DNA of 64,000 nt from Gaoshiqia sediminis (GTDB taxonomy: Bacteria > Bacteroidota > Bacteroidia > Bacteroidales > Prolixibacteraceae), in contig NZ_JAPAAF010000002.1 in the NCBI RefSeq assembly GCF_025907915.1, positions 186,001 through 250,000 of the forward strand. Direction: 5' to 3'. This document shows, in pieces, positions 8,370-17,930 of this stretch (position 1 is its first letter; every line of letters starts with the position of its first letter). The translations under genes and the position numbers were made by a program. The notes beneath the pieces are model-generated. The model made no database searches, was not told the DNA's origin, and saw only the letters and a program-made list of their open reading frames with translations.

Positions 8370-10445
8370 ATGATTTTAAAAGAATTTGTCATAAAAGGAA
8401 TCTTTACACTTTTTTTGATGCTCCCTTCGTTCTTGATGCAAGCACAAGAAATGGGCGTGAATTTCAATGAGTCACTGTTTCACGCCGAAGATGTTGCCAA
8501 ACTAGACCGGACAGAAACCACTTGGGTTCGGGGATTTTTTGATTTCTTTCCATATTATGAAAATCCGGATCGTCTCACCGATCCGGATGACCAGCTCGAA
8601 GATTTTTTAAACCTGAAAAACTCCGGGTACAAGACCATTCTCAGCATTAAATGGAATTTCCACAACAAATCCTATCCCGACACAGTAAGTGCTGAAATAG
8701 CCGCTTATAACGAGTTTCTTGAGCGTTTTCTGGATCGTGTTTGGGGAAAGATTGACATTATTGTTGTTGGCAACGAACCCTATATTGAGTCCATGAATGA
8801 TTATGAACGAAACACGAAGCTGGCTCCGTTTTATCAATATATGTGTAATAGGGTTCACGAATACAGAGCGGGGAAAGAAGATATCCCGATTTATTTTGGA
8901 GCTTTTAACAGGCTATATGATTTTTACAGGAATACTGAGGGAGTTCTTAAGATGTTTGAATTTGTAAAAGAAGCACCATGGATTGAAGGTGTCGATTTAC
9001 ATATTCATCACAAAGAATACAACGACATTGTTTCGATGTACAGCTATGCAAATGATAAAATCAGAGAGGATCAGAAAATTTTGATTACTGAGTTTTCACT
9101 GGTTTTTTGGTGGCAGGATCATACCAGCGATCTCATTTCCTCCGAATTTGCATCCCAATATGGCTATTCAACTGATATGTTGGTGCATCAATACATTTCC
9201 AACGCACTGAATAATCGCCGGACGAAAGAGGAATGGGATGACTTTTTGAGTAGTTGTTCCTGGTTCGAACAAAGGAAGAACTATCTTTGGGAAACCTATG
9301 AACTCCTGTCTCAATATGAATCTTTCCATGTTGCCACCTATTCATACCAAATTAGCTGGGGGCTCAATTTCAATGAGAATACAGTGCCGTGGCTGCTGAA
9401 TAACCTAATCGCCGCAACGACCATCGAAGACGACCCGCAAACAGGACAGAAACAGTTTAATTATGCCTTTATTGATGATTTCCTCAAAATTCAAGACATT
9501 GACTTAAGCCAGAATAATACACCTTTACCTCCGGACCCCGAAAAAATTTTTATGGCTTTTGGGTTTGATGATAACTTGACGGATGCTTCACCTGAAAATA
9601 TCGAGTTCAATTTAAGCAAGGGAACAGAAACTTATTCGGAAGGTAAATTTGGAAAAGCGTTACATTTTAACAACACGGTTTTTGTGACGCAACAAGATAG
9701 CATCATCAATGTAGGATCAGAAAGCAGCACCTTGGGAGTATGGCTAAAAATGGATCAATCAACCAATGCCAATAGTGAGGCGATGACCATTTTGCACCAA
9801 AAAGATCCGTTAGGTGGCACGCCTCCCGGCAGGATTATGATGGAAGTTCTGAAAGACGACCTGCCTAGTTCTTTCGAGAGTGGAATGCGTGTGCAAAGCT
9901 TTGATGCGATTGAGTCGCAAACTTGGTATCATGTCGCTGTAGTTTTCGATGCTGAGAAGGGGATTAAAAGCATTTATATCAATGGGATACTAAAAGGAAT
10001 CGCAGCCTTTGGTACCGAAAAATCGGTAGGACCATTTGTCTTGGGAGCCTTCAAAACTGAAGACAGAACTTATTTCAATGGCAGCCTCGACGAACTATTC
10101 TGGACAAGAGAAGTGCTTAGCCCTGAACAGATACAGTCCATCATGACTGAGGGGCTTACAGAAAGCTATGGAGGACAAGAGACTGATGTCCATTCTCTTA
10201 AGTACCAGCCTGACTTTAATCTCTTTTACCCAAATCCTGCAGTCAATAGTATTGAGTTTACGACGAAAGCAATGGAACTTGAAGGACAATTTCAGTTGTT
10301 CGACCTGAACGGTCGGACAGTTACATCATTGCAACCAGTGCAGGATGGCAGGATTGATTTGGATGATCTGGCAAGCGGAATCTATTTCATGAGAATAGTA
10401 TCTGAAAACAAAACTTATTCCGATCGATTGATTTTGACAAACTAA
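8370..10445 (+). CDS. T9SS-sorted clan-A-like glycoside hydrolase with LamG domain
   Basis: I take ATG 8370 as the start because it gives a clean signal peptide (IFTLFLMLPSFLMQAQ); the longer frame from 8214 has no sensible N-terminus. In this 691-residue numbering, residues 27-375 look like a (beta/alpha)8 hydrolase. VVGNEP places the acid/base at Glu136 and ILITEF places the nucleophile at Glu241, as in clan GH-A. A LamG/concanavalin-like domain spans about 395-590. The last 80 residues are a Por-secretion (T9SS type A) sorting domain with YPNPA, LFDLNG and LASGIYFMRI. The enzyme should therefore be exported by T9SS and anchored on or released from the cell surface. The GH family cannot be named with confidence (GH39-like or a related clan-A family). 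It is the only T9SS cargo in the window. Confidence 0.75.
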   Translation: MILKEFVIKGIFTLFLMLPSFLMQAQEMGVNFNESLFHAEDVAKLDRTETTWVRGFFDFFPYYENPDRLTDPDDQLEDFLNLKNSGYKTILSIKWNFHNKSYPDTVSAEIAAYNEFLERFLDRVWGKIDIIVVGNEPYIESMNDYERNTKLAPFYQYMCNRVHEYRAGKEDIPIYFGAFNRLYDFYRNTEGVLKMFEFVKEAPWIEGVDLHIHHKEYNDIVSMYSYANDKIREDQKILITEFSLVFWWQDHTSDLISSEFASQYGYSTDMLVHQYISNALNNRRTKEEWDDFLSSCSWFEQRKNYLWETYELLSQYESFHVATYSYQISWGLNFNENTVPWLLNNLIAATTIEDDPQTGQKQFNYAFIDDFLKIQDIDLSQNNTPLPPDPEKIFMAFGFDDNLTDASPENIEFNLSKGTETYSEGKFGKALHFNNTVFVTQQDSIINVGSESSTLGVWLKMDQSTNANSEAMTILHQKDPLGGTPPGRIMMEVLKDDLPSSFESGMRVQSFDAIESQTWYHVAVVFDAEKGIKSIYINGILKGIAAFGTEKSVGPFVLGAFKTEDRTYFNGSLDELFWTREVLSPEQIQSIMTEGLTESYGGQETDVHSLKYQPDFNLFYPNPAVNSIEFTTKAMELEGQFQLFDLNGRTVTSLQPVQDGRIDLDDLASGIYFMRIVSENKTYSDRLILTN

Positions 10446-10544
10446 GTAAGAAATTATGTGGGCTGTACCAACCAAAACACGGGCAGCATCTTTTATTCAG
10501 CAAAACTTAGTGTGATGACTTTCACCAATCTAAAAAAATACGAT

Positions 10545-12611
10545 ATGAAACGAATAAAGCTTACTGTTGTCATTCTTAGCCTATTTGGCTACACTTCCTT
10601 TTTAAGTTTCGGTCAAACAGTAGAGACCAAAAACGTACTTAAAATTGATTTGGCCAATTCGAAAAAAGTTTCTCCGATTGAATACGGCTGGCATTACGAA
10701 GAAATTGGCATGATCGGTGAAGGCGGTTTATATGCCGAAATGGTTCGCAACCGGGCGTTTGAAGAAGCCAACCCGCCCCGCGGGCTGGAAGTGGAGGATG
10801 GCAGGTATGTGGGCATTCCACAGGAAGGGGATAATCCACGAAAAAGAGTCTATTCGATCGACCCGCTTGTCGGATGGAGCAAATTTCCCGGGAATACACG
10901 AGACATAGAACTAAAAATTGTTAATACTCATCCGCTGAATCCATCTAATCCACACGCTCTGCAGGTTAAGTCAAGTGGAAAAGCTACGGCCGGGATTTCC
11001 GGGGTGGTCAATACCGGTTTCTTCGGGATGTACTTTAAGCAGGGTAACCGGTACAAACTGTCGTTTTATTCCCGGGCCGAAGATTTTAACGGAAAACTGA
11101 ACCTTGTTTTGTGCGATTCGACAGGTCGAAAAATCTCGGACCAATTTGAAGTTGACAAACTTCCCAAAGATTGGGCGAAATTTTCGTTTGTTTTTGAAGC
11201 AGAAAAAACAACCACGAACGGAATGCTATGCATTGAGCCGGCGGGTGAAGGTTCTGTTTTTTTGGATGTTGTATCCCTGTTTCCAGGAGACACCTGGAAT
11301 GATGGAAAATCGGTGTTCAGGTCGGATATCATGAAAAACCTGATCGATTATGCCCCAGATTTTCTTCGTTTCCCGGGTGGATGTTTGGTGCATGGCGTGA
11401 ATGTGGAAACCATGTACCATTGGAAAGAAACCATTGGCGACCCTGCAAAACGTCCCGGAGCTTGGTCGAAATGGGAGCCCAACTACAGGACGGACGGTTT
11501 GGGGTACCATGAGTTTTACGAGCTTTGCGAATACCTTCATTGCGATGCGATGTACGTAACCCCTTCGGGTTTGGTATGCACCGGCTGGGTTCATCCGTCT
11601 GATGAAAAAGACGGGTATCACCATCCCGATGTTGATGTTCAGGACTATATTCAGGATGTTTTGGATGCCATTGAATATGCCATTGGCCCGGTCGATTCAG
11701 AGTGGGGAAGCAAGCGAGCGGCAAATGGTCACCCGAAACCATTTCCTCTAAAGTATATTGAAATTGGAAATGAGGATTTCGGCCCGGCTTATTACCGGAA
11801 TTACGACGCAATTTACCGCGCTGTAAACTCAAAATATCCCCAGCTAACGATTATCGCAAACAGCATCATCGGCCAAAGTAAGGATGCGGATAAAAAAAGG
11901 GAAAGGATCGCTGAATTCGTCGATCCTTCAACCGTTACGATTTTCGATGAGCATTATTACAAAGATATTCCGTGGGTCGTTGAAAATTATTACAAGTTTG
12001 ATCAATATCAACGTCCGGGACCCGATTTGTTTATCGGAGAATTGGGAATCCGGGGAACACATCCGCTGGATGTACTTGGCGAAGCGGTTTTTATGATGGC
12101 CATGGAACGAAATGCCGATTTGAAACCGATGATGGCCGATCGTCCGCTGATGCGGAACTGGGATTTTGTAGAGGGCCGTGGCAATCCGCTCTTGTTTCAT
12201 ACCAATTCAAAAAGCTTCAAAACATTCAATTATTACCTGTCGAAACTCTTTCGTGATAATAAAACAGATGTGTGGTATGATTCAAAATTCTTGAATGACG
12301 GCAATGCGGTTGCTCTCAGTGAGAAATATTTGTTTTCGTCAGCAGGATTCGACTCCGAAGCCAATGAATTGGTGGTTAAGGTGATAAACCTTCGGGAAGA
12401 GTCGGTTGCAACAAAGCTTCAGTTTGGCGAAGAAAACAGGACGGTGAACGCAACGATAACCAGCTTAAGCAGCGACGGAAAGGTGAAGAATACACCGAAG
12501 CGGCCTTATGCCGAGGTGCCACACGTTGAAGAAACCCACCTGGATTTGCAGGGAGAATATGTTTTTGAGCCGAAATCACTTACAATAATTCGTTTTAGAA
12601 AATCTTTTTAA
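10545..12611 (+). CDS. Exported GH51-type alpha-L-arabinofuranosidase
   Basis: ATG 10545 is preferred over the longer frame from 10458 because it begins a normal signal peptide (MKRIKLTVVILSLFGYTSFL). The 688-residue protein has the GH51 order. An N-terminal segment (VSPIEYGWHYEEIG) is followed by a carbohydrate-binding-like beta-sandwich insert (about 110-245). The TIM barrel then runs from about 255, with LRFPGGC, the acid/base in YIEIGNE (Glu410) and the nucleophile in FIGELG (Glu499), and a C-terminal beta-sandwich closes it. GH51 enzymes release terminal alpha-L-arabinofuranose from arabinan and arabinoxylan. A second, divergent GH51 follows after 21 bp, so the pair probably acts on different linkages. 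Confidence 0.88.
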   Translation: MKRIKLTVVILSLFGYTSFLSFGQTVETKNVLKIDLANSKKVSPIEYGWHYEEIGMIGEGGLYAEMVRNRAFEEANPPRGLEVEDGRYVGIPQEGDNPRKRVYSIDPLVGWSKFPGNTRDIELKIVNTHPLNPSNPHALQVKSSGKATAGISGVVNTGFFGMYFKQGNRYKLSFYSRAEDFNGKLNLVLCDSTGRKISDQFEVDKLPKDWAKFSFVFEAEKTTTNGMLCIEPAGEGSVFLDVVSLFPGDTWNDGKSVFRSDIMKNLIDYAPDFLRFPGGCLVHGVNVETMYHWKETIGDPAKRPGAWSKWEPNYRTDGLGYHEFYELCEYLHCDAMYVTPSGLVCTGWVHPSDEKDGYHHPDVDVQDYIQDVLDAIEYAIGPVDSEWGSKRAANGHPKPFPLKYIEIGNEDFGPAYYRNYDAIYRAVNSKYPQLTIIANSIIGQSKDADKKRERIAEFVDPSTVTIFDEHYYKDIPWVVENYYKFDQYQRPGPDLFIGELGIRGTHPLDVLGEAVFMMAMERNADLKPMMADRPLMRNWDFVEGRGNPLLFHTNSKSFKTFNYYLSKLFRDNKTDVWYDSKFLNDGNAVALSEKYLFSSAGFDSEANELVVKVINLREESVATKLQFGEENRTVNATITSLSSDGKVKNTPKRPYAEVPHVEETHLDLQGEYVFEPKSLTIIRFRKSF

Positions 12612-12632
12612 ACTAGACTAAACTCGTTAATT

Positions 12633-14696
12633 ATGAGATCGATAAAAATACTCGTGACGTTATTGGGCCTAATTATTATCCATGCTGCCGTTGCTCAGGT
12701 GAGTATAACGGTTAATGCGAACAAGAAAGGACAACCCATATCCCCGAATTTATTTGGTTTATTTACCGAGCACATCGACAATAATGTGTATCAGGGTGCC
12801 TGGGCACAGGTGGTGGAAAACCCGGAATTTGTTTCCGCAGATTATTGGCCTGTGCGTGACTACGGCGACAGAATGGAAAGAAAGTTGAAAAACTTTCAGG
12901 AAACCTTTGACCTGCCGACTTTGACTAGTGAGTCGAAAAACGGATTTGCAGCCTATTGGGCATCCTCCGGAAATTTGAACGGAAGGCTGCTGAAAGAGGG
13001 CATGCACGATTTTCAGCAACTAAGAGCAGGAGATCAGACGGGCTATCTGGAGACAGGCGTATTTCTGCCGCTTCACCGGACAGACGGTTATGAAGTAACT
13101 TTGACAGCCCGTTCTGAAAATCAGACAGAAGTTGTTCTGCAATTTTTGAACCTTGAAAAATCAATCATTGGTGAGGCTACTTTTGCATTGAACTCCTCTT
13201 GGCAAACCTTAAAAAAGAAGGTAACTCTTGCAACAGCCGGGCACCAAAAAGGCGATCCATATTTGTTGCGCCTGGTCGTCGAGCCGGGCACCGTAACCGA
13301 ATTTTCACGGATATTGTGCTTTCCGGATGATCATTTGGAAGGCTGGGAACCAGAGCTGGTGGAATTATTGAAGAAGATGGAACTTCCTTTGCTTCGTTTC
13401 CCCGGCGGCAATTTTGTAAGTGGCTACCACTGGATGGATGGCATTGGCCCGATTGATCAACGTCCGGTGTTGCCCAACCCTGCCTGGCATGAGATGGAAT
13501 GGAACCACGTCGGAACGGATGAATGGATCAATTTATGCAAACTGATTGGTGCCGAGCCAATGATTTGCGTAAACGCTGGCAACGGCACCCCGGAGGAAGC
13601 AGCAAACTGGGTGAAATATTGCAACGATCCTGCCACTACGCCGATGGGGCGGTTGAGAGCGGAAAACGGAAATGAAGAACCCTACAACGTGAAAATATGG
13701 GAAGTTGGCAACGAGCTTTGCGGCGACTGGCAAATAGGGTTTACCGATGGTGACGGATATGCCAGGCGCTATGCTGCCTTTGCACCGGAACTGATGAAAG
13801 CAGACTCAAGCATTTCATTGATCGCGAACGGATTGATCCAGGTGTTGGAGAAATCTGAATTGATTAGCCGGGGAGTAGACCCGAAATGGAATGATAAGCT
13901 GATGGAATACAATGGGGATTTGGTGAGATCGATTTCGGTTCACTCCCTGGTTGGCAGAGCAGTTGACAGAGAGGCAGATCCGGTGGAGGTTTGGAAAGAT
14001 TTGGTTGCTTTTATTGAAAACTATCCCAGTTTCTTGCAAAAACTGGTAGTAGAGCCCATGCAAGAGGCTAATGTAAAGCCCAAAGTTGCCATCACTGAAT
14101 TGATGGATTGGCCACAACCGCGCTCGGTTGGCAACGTGACTAGCATCAGCGGGGCCTTGTGGTATTCAGGAATTATCAATACCTGTATCCGGAGTAATGG
14201 ACTGGTGGAGTTGGTTACCCGGTCTGCGCTAATGAATCATGGGGGCGGATTGAGAAAGGAGCGGGGAATCGTTTATACCGAACCGGTTTACTGGAGCCAC
14301 CTGATGTATGCGAGCCAGAACGGAACAATACCTCTGGATGTCAACACTACCGCACCAATATTTGACAGCTCTGGAAAATATGTGATCCGAAGAGAAAATA
14401 TGCCGGTGGTTGACGCTGTTGCTTTGATGGATGAGAACGGCAGCACAACTTCAGTTTTTATCTGTAATCGCGATGCCAATGTGGCACAGGACGTTGAGCT
14501 GAAGTTGGACGGCTTTGAAGTAGAAAAGGATGCGGAGCTAATAATCATACGCTGTAATGATCTCGCCTTGCGAAATAGCTGGGATCAACCTGAAAAAATT
14601 GCTCCGCTTTTTGATGAAATCTCAGTGAAACGAAATCAAATCAAATGTTCAATACCTCCATTGTCTTTGATGAGAATTAGCTTAATTTCAAAATAG
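12633..14696 (+). CDS. Exported GH51 alpha-L-arabinofuranosidase
   Basis: This is a 687-residue GH51 protein with a signal peptide ending near AVAQ (residues 18-21). Visible landmarks are ISPNLFGLFTEHIDNNVYQG near the N-terminus, a beta-sandwich insert (about 100-225), and LRFPGGNFVSGYHW. The acid/base is in WEVGNE (Glu361) and the nucleophile in AITELMDW (Glu489). A C-terminal beta domain closes it. The FTEHID motif makes it closer to classical intracellular and fungal-type GH51 enzymes than its upstream neighbour. It probably removes alpha-1,2/1,3-linked arabinofuranose branches in the periplasm. It sits tightly in the arabinan operon. Confidence 0.92.
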   Translation: MRSIKILVTLLGLIIIHAAVAQVSITVNANKKGQPISPNLFGLFTEHIDNNVYQGAWAQVVENPEFVSADYWPVRDYGDRMERKLKNFQETFDLPTLTSESKNGFAAYWASSGNLNGRLLKEGMHDFQQLRAGDQTGYLETGVFLPLHRTDGYEVTLTARSENQTEVVLQFLNLEKSIIGEATFALNSSWQTLKKKVTLATAGHQKGDPYLLRLVVEPGTVTEFSRILCFPDDHLEGWEPELVELLKKMELPLLRFPGGNFVSGYHWMDGIGPIDQRPVLPNPAWHEMEWNHVGTDEWINLCKLIGAEPMICVNAGNGTPEEAANWVKYCNDPATTPMGRLRAENGNEEPYNVKIWEVGNELCGDWQIGFTDGDGYARRYAAFAPELMKADSSISLIANGLIQVLEKSELISRGVDPKWNDKLMEYNGDLVRSISVHSLVGRAVDREADPVEVWKDLVAFIENYPSFLQKLVVEPMQEANVKPKVAITELMDWPQPRSVGNVTSISGALWYSGIINTCIRSNGLVELVTRSALMNHGGGLRKERGIVYTEPVYWSHLMYASQNGTIPLDVNTTAPIFDSSGKYVIRRENMPVVDAVALMDENGSTTSVFICNRDANVAQDVELKLDGFEVEKDAELIIIRCNDLALRNSWDQPEKIAPLFDEISVKRNQIKCSIPPLSLMRISLISK

Positions 14697-14743
14697 CTTG
14701 TCTTCGATGTTCAATTTTTTAAAAATGAATGAAATCGTAACGT

Positions 14744-15784
14744 ATGAAAGCAGTTAAACTTACCGCGCTACATTTGACCATTGTATTGGTTTCGATTTTC
14801 AATAGTTCAAGCGCCCAACAACCCAATTCGCCGGGGCAAGTTGAAAACCCCGCGGATGCGATAAATCAAGCGTATTTGTTTGCTCACATGACGCATCAGG
14901 ATTACGGGAAACTCTATTATTCCGTTAGTCTTGACGGATTGCACTGGTACGCCCTGAATGACCGTAAACAGGTGTTTGACGAGTATCACGGGCATCCCGA
15001 CATTTGCAAAGGCCATGACGGACGCTACTACATTGCAGGGAACAGGGGAGATAGCTCTCCCGATATTAACTTTTGGGTTTCTGACGATTTAATTGCATGG
15101 GAAAAATACAGTACCTATACGCCGGATCTAAAAAGTACGCCCGATTATTCCTATGCTCTGCAGCGGATTGGAGCACCCAAAGTATATTTTGATCAGGGTT
15201 TGAAACAATACATCGTTACATGGCACACGCCACATAAGGAAGGCACAAAGGAAGATGCAGAACGCTACTGGGCCAGCCAGCGAACCTTATACGTGCTGTC
15301 AAACGATTTAAAGGTATTTTCAGAGCATCCGACACGTTTGTTTAGCTGGGACATGGGAACCATCGATGTTTTTATTCGAAAAATAGGAGAAAACTATTAT
15401 GCTATTTTAAAAGATGAAACCTATCCGACACTTTACTGGACAACCGGAAAGACCATTCGCATCGCAAAAGCTCCGTCTTTACTGGGGCCATATTCAGAGC
15501 CGGGACCGTCAATCAGCCCGAATTTCAGAGAAGCGCCGATGCTCATTCCGTCACCCGATAACAGAGTCTGGTACCTGTATTATGAGCAATATCCGGGCGT
15601 TTCGTATGGATTGTCGATTGCGGATAATATGAATGGCCCCTGGTACCAGGCTTCAGGCTATACTTTCCATAGCGATTGGGACAAATACAGCTTTCCTCCT
15701 GCGGTGAGGCATGGCTGCATGATCACAATTTCGAAGAATGAGTATGACCAGTTGATCGATCATTTCGGCATGGTAATGGAATAG
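14744..15784 (+). CDS. GH43-type five-bladed beta-propeller hydrolase
   Basis: The 346-residue exported protein has a signal peptide ending around SSSAQ. It has the blade pattern of clan GH-F propellers: YYSVSLDGLHWYALN, GHPDICKGHDGRYYIAGN, INFWVSDDLIAWEKYS and YGLSIADNMNGPWYQ. HPDI and the acidic residues after it are the likely first catalytic blade; REAPMLIPS may carry the general acid. It resembles divergent GH43 members annotated as arabinosidases. The exact subfamily and substrate are not clear. Position between GH51 and GH43 genes supports arabinan side-chain cleavage. Confidence 0.75.
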   Translation: MKAVKLTALHLTIVLVSIFNSSSAQQPNSPGQVENPADAINQAYLFAHMTHQDYGKLYYSVSLDGLHWYALNDRKQVFDEYHGHPDICKGHDGRYYIAGNRGDSSPDINFWVSDDLIAWEKYSTYTPDLKSTPDYSYALQRIGAPKVYFDQGLKQYIVTWHTPHKEGTKEDAERYWASQRTLYVLSNDLKVFSEHPTRLFSWDMGTIDVFIRKIGENYYAILKDETYPTLYWTTGKTIRIAKAPSLLGPYSEPGPSISPNFREAPMLIPSPDNRVWYLYYEQYPGVSYGLSIADNMNGPWYQASGYTFHSDWDKYSFPPAVRHGCMITISKNEYDQLIDHFGMVME

Positions 15785-15805
15785 GAAACTTAAAATGACA
15801 GGAAA

Positions 15806-16786
15806 ATGAAACACATAATCATCTGCTCGCTGATATTGATGATTGCCATACAGGTGGCAGCACAGGAAAAGAAGGAAATATTTTATGCAGATCCCACGAT
15901 CCATGTCGATGGTGGCAAATATTACCTGACAGGTACCGGCGGACATCGGGGAGGGCCGTCGGGTTTTTCGGTATTGGAGTCCAAAGACCTGAAAAACTGG
16001 TATCCGCCGGCAGGCGCAACGGATGGGCTACACATGATCATGACCAAGGGTGATCAGGCCTTTGGCGAAAGCGGCTTTTGGGCGCCACAAATATTAAAAG
16101 TAGATGCTACTTATTATCTAACCTACACTGCCAACGAGCAAACCGTGCTGACCCAGTCTAACTCAGTGTTGGGTCCATATCGCCAGAAGGACGTTCTCCC
16201 CATCGATGATTCTGAAAAGAATATCGACTCTTTCATTTTTGAAGATGATGGGAAGTACTATCTCTACCATGTGCGATTCAACAACGGTAATTATTTGTGG
16301 GTAGCCGAGTTCGATCTGGAGAAAGGCCAAATTAAGCCCGAAACACTTCGGCAATGTCTTCGCCAGACTGAGGAATGGGAAGCCACTCCGAATTATGAGT
16401 CATCGCCAATTATGGAGGGGCCAACTGTTTTTAAGTTAAAGGACAAATACTACCTGTTCTATTCTGCCAACCACTTTATGAACATCGACTACGCGGTGGG
16501 CTATGCTGTGGCAGATTCTCCCAACGGACCTTGGATTAAACAAAAAGGCAGCCCGATTATCCACCGTTCCATCGTTGGTGAAAATGGCTCAGGGCATGGC
16601 GATTTTTTTGAAGGGCTCGACGGTCAATTATACTATGTGTATCATGTTCATTTTAACGAGGACCAGGTAAGCCCCAGAAGAACAAGAATAGTTCCGGTGG
16701 TGAAGGAGTGGGATGCTGAAACTGGCCTCTATAAATTCAGCGTTGAGGCCGATCAGGTCATTGTGCCCTTAGCAACTCAAAACTAG
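15806..16786 (+). CDS. GH43 arabinosidase/arabinanase-type enzyme
   Basis: A 326-residue exported GH43 protein with the full catalytic triad visible: Asp29 in YADPTIH (base), Asp141 in NIDSFIF (pKa modulator) and Glu204 in MEGPTVF (general acid). The signal peptide ends around AAQ20. Five blades fill the rest, with no extra domain, which is usual for exo-acting alpha-L-arabinofuranosidases, arabinanases and beta-xylosidases of this family. It is followed by an intrinsic terminator at 16834-16887, so it is the last gene of the first enzyme operon. Confidence 0.9.
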   Translation: MKHIIICSLILMIAIQVAAQEKKEIFYADPTIHVDGGKYYLTGTGGHRGGPSGFSVLESKDLKNWYPPAGATDGLHMIMTKGDQAFGESGFWAPQILKVDATYYLTYTANEQTVLTQSNSVLGPYRQKDVLPIDDSEKNIDSFIFEDDGKYYLYHVRFNNGNYLWVAEFDLEKGQIKPETLRQCLRQTEEWEATPNYESSPIMEGPTVFKLKDKYYLFYSANHFMNIDYAVGYAVADSPNGPWIKQKGSPIIHRSIVGENGSGHGDFFEGLDGQLYYVYHVHFNEDQVSPRRTRIVPVVKEWDAETGLYKFSVEADQVIVPLATQN

Positions 16787-16833
16787 TCCACTGATCATGA
16801 TTTGAAAGCATATTAAACAACCTGACTTTGACG

Positions 16834-16887
16834 GTTTGCCTCTGCAAATTTCTCTTTTAGGGCAAACGAGGCTTCAATTTTTTTTTT
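16834..16887 (+). terminator. Intrinsic terminator after the GH51/GH43 operon
   Basis: GTTTGCC (16834-16840) pairs with GGCAAAC (16861-16867) around a 20-nt loop. A run of ten T ends at 16887. The inner GCCTC and outer GAGGC could form an alternative pairing. It marks the end of the operon from 8370. Confidence 0.7.
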
Positions 16888-16952
16888 AAAGAGTTTTAGC
16901 CCATCAAGTTGTATTAGTTTATAATCCCGTAATGCAAAATATCAAACCGATG

Positions 16953-17930
16953 ATGAAAAAGATATTCCTAACTTATTTGATGTTATTATTTCTTGTACAG
17001 ATTTCTTCATGCAAAGACGATAATTCTGATCGTGAAATCGATGAAGTCGAGGATCAAATTACCAAAGTTCCATTGGGCGATCCGTTTATCATGCTTCATG
17101 AAGGAACTTATTATGCTTATGGAACCCTGTCGAATGATGGCATCGCCGTTTTTGTTTCCAACGACTTGCAGACTTGGGAAGTGCCGGCAGAAGCACCTGC
17201 CGGACTGGCTTTGCACAAGTCGCACGTGTGGGCCGACCGCTGGTTTTGGGCACCCGAAGTGTATCACGTGAATGGCAAATTCTACATGTACTATTCGGCT
17301 GACGAACATATTTGTGTGGCTACCAGCAATTCTCCGCTCGGGCCATTCAAGCAGGAAGTGCTAAAACCGATGATCGAAGATGAAAAGTGTATCGACAACT
17401 CCTTGTTTATCGATGACGACGGGACGCCTTTTCTGCTGTTCGATCGCTTTAACGACGGACTGAACATTTGGGTGGCAGAGCTGGAAGATGACCTCATCCA
17501 AATCAAACCCGAAACCATGGTCAAGTGCATCAATGTATCGCAAGCCTGGGAGGAAGTGTGGCCACGGGTAAACGAAGGTGCTTTTGTGTTGAAACACAAC
17601 GACACTTACTACATGACTTACTCGGCCAACAGCTACGAAAGTCTATTTTACGGTATTGGCTTTGCCACCGCTCCGGCAATCACCGGACCTTGGACAAAGT
17701 ATGCGCAGAATCCCATTCTGCAAAAACCGGAAGATCTGGTGGGCGTAGGACACAGCGCCATGTTTACCGATAAGGACGGAAACCTGCGGGTTGTCTTTCA
17801 CGCACACAACAGTAAAGATCGGATTCATCCGCGCCACATGTATATCAGCACGGTCGGCTTTGAAAACCGTGATGGTCAGGAAGTGATGGTGATTGATGAA
17901 AATTTTATGACACCTGAATTAAAAAAATGA
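16953..17930 (+). CDS. GH43 lipoprotein (arabinanase/arabinosidase-type)
   Basis: ATG 16953 gives a clean lipoprotein signal with Cys20 (LVQISSC); ATGs at 16932 and 16950 only add a few residues. In this 325-residue numbering the GH43 triad is Asp43 (LGDPFIM), Asp148 (CIDNSLF) and Glu208 (VNEGAFV). The Cys anchor suggests an outer-membrane enzyme, possibly surface exposed. It is closely related in design to the 15806 enzyme. Its stop overlaps the start of the next gene (ATGA), so the two are translationally coupled. Confidence 0.9.
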   Translation: MKKIFLTYLMLLFLVQISSCKDDNSDREIDEVEDQITKVPLGDPFIMLHEGTYYAYGTLSNDGIAVFVSNDLQTWEVPAEAPAGLALHKSHVWADRWFWAPEVYHVNGKFYMYYSADEHICVATSNSPLGPFKQEVLKPMIEDEKCIDNSLFIDDDGTPFLLFDRFNDGLNIWVAELEDDLIQIKPETMVKCINVSQAWEEVWPRVNEGAFVLKHNDTYYMTYSANSYESLFYGIGFATAPAITGPWTKYAQNPILQKPEDLVGVGHSAMFTDKDGNLRVVFHAHNSKDRIHPRHMYISTVGFENRDGQEVMVIDENFMTPELKK

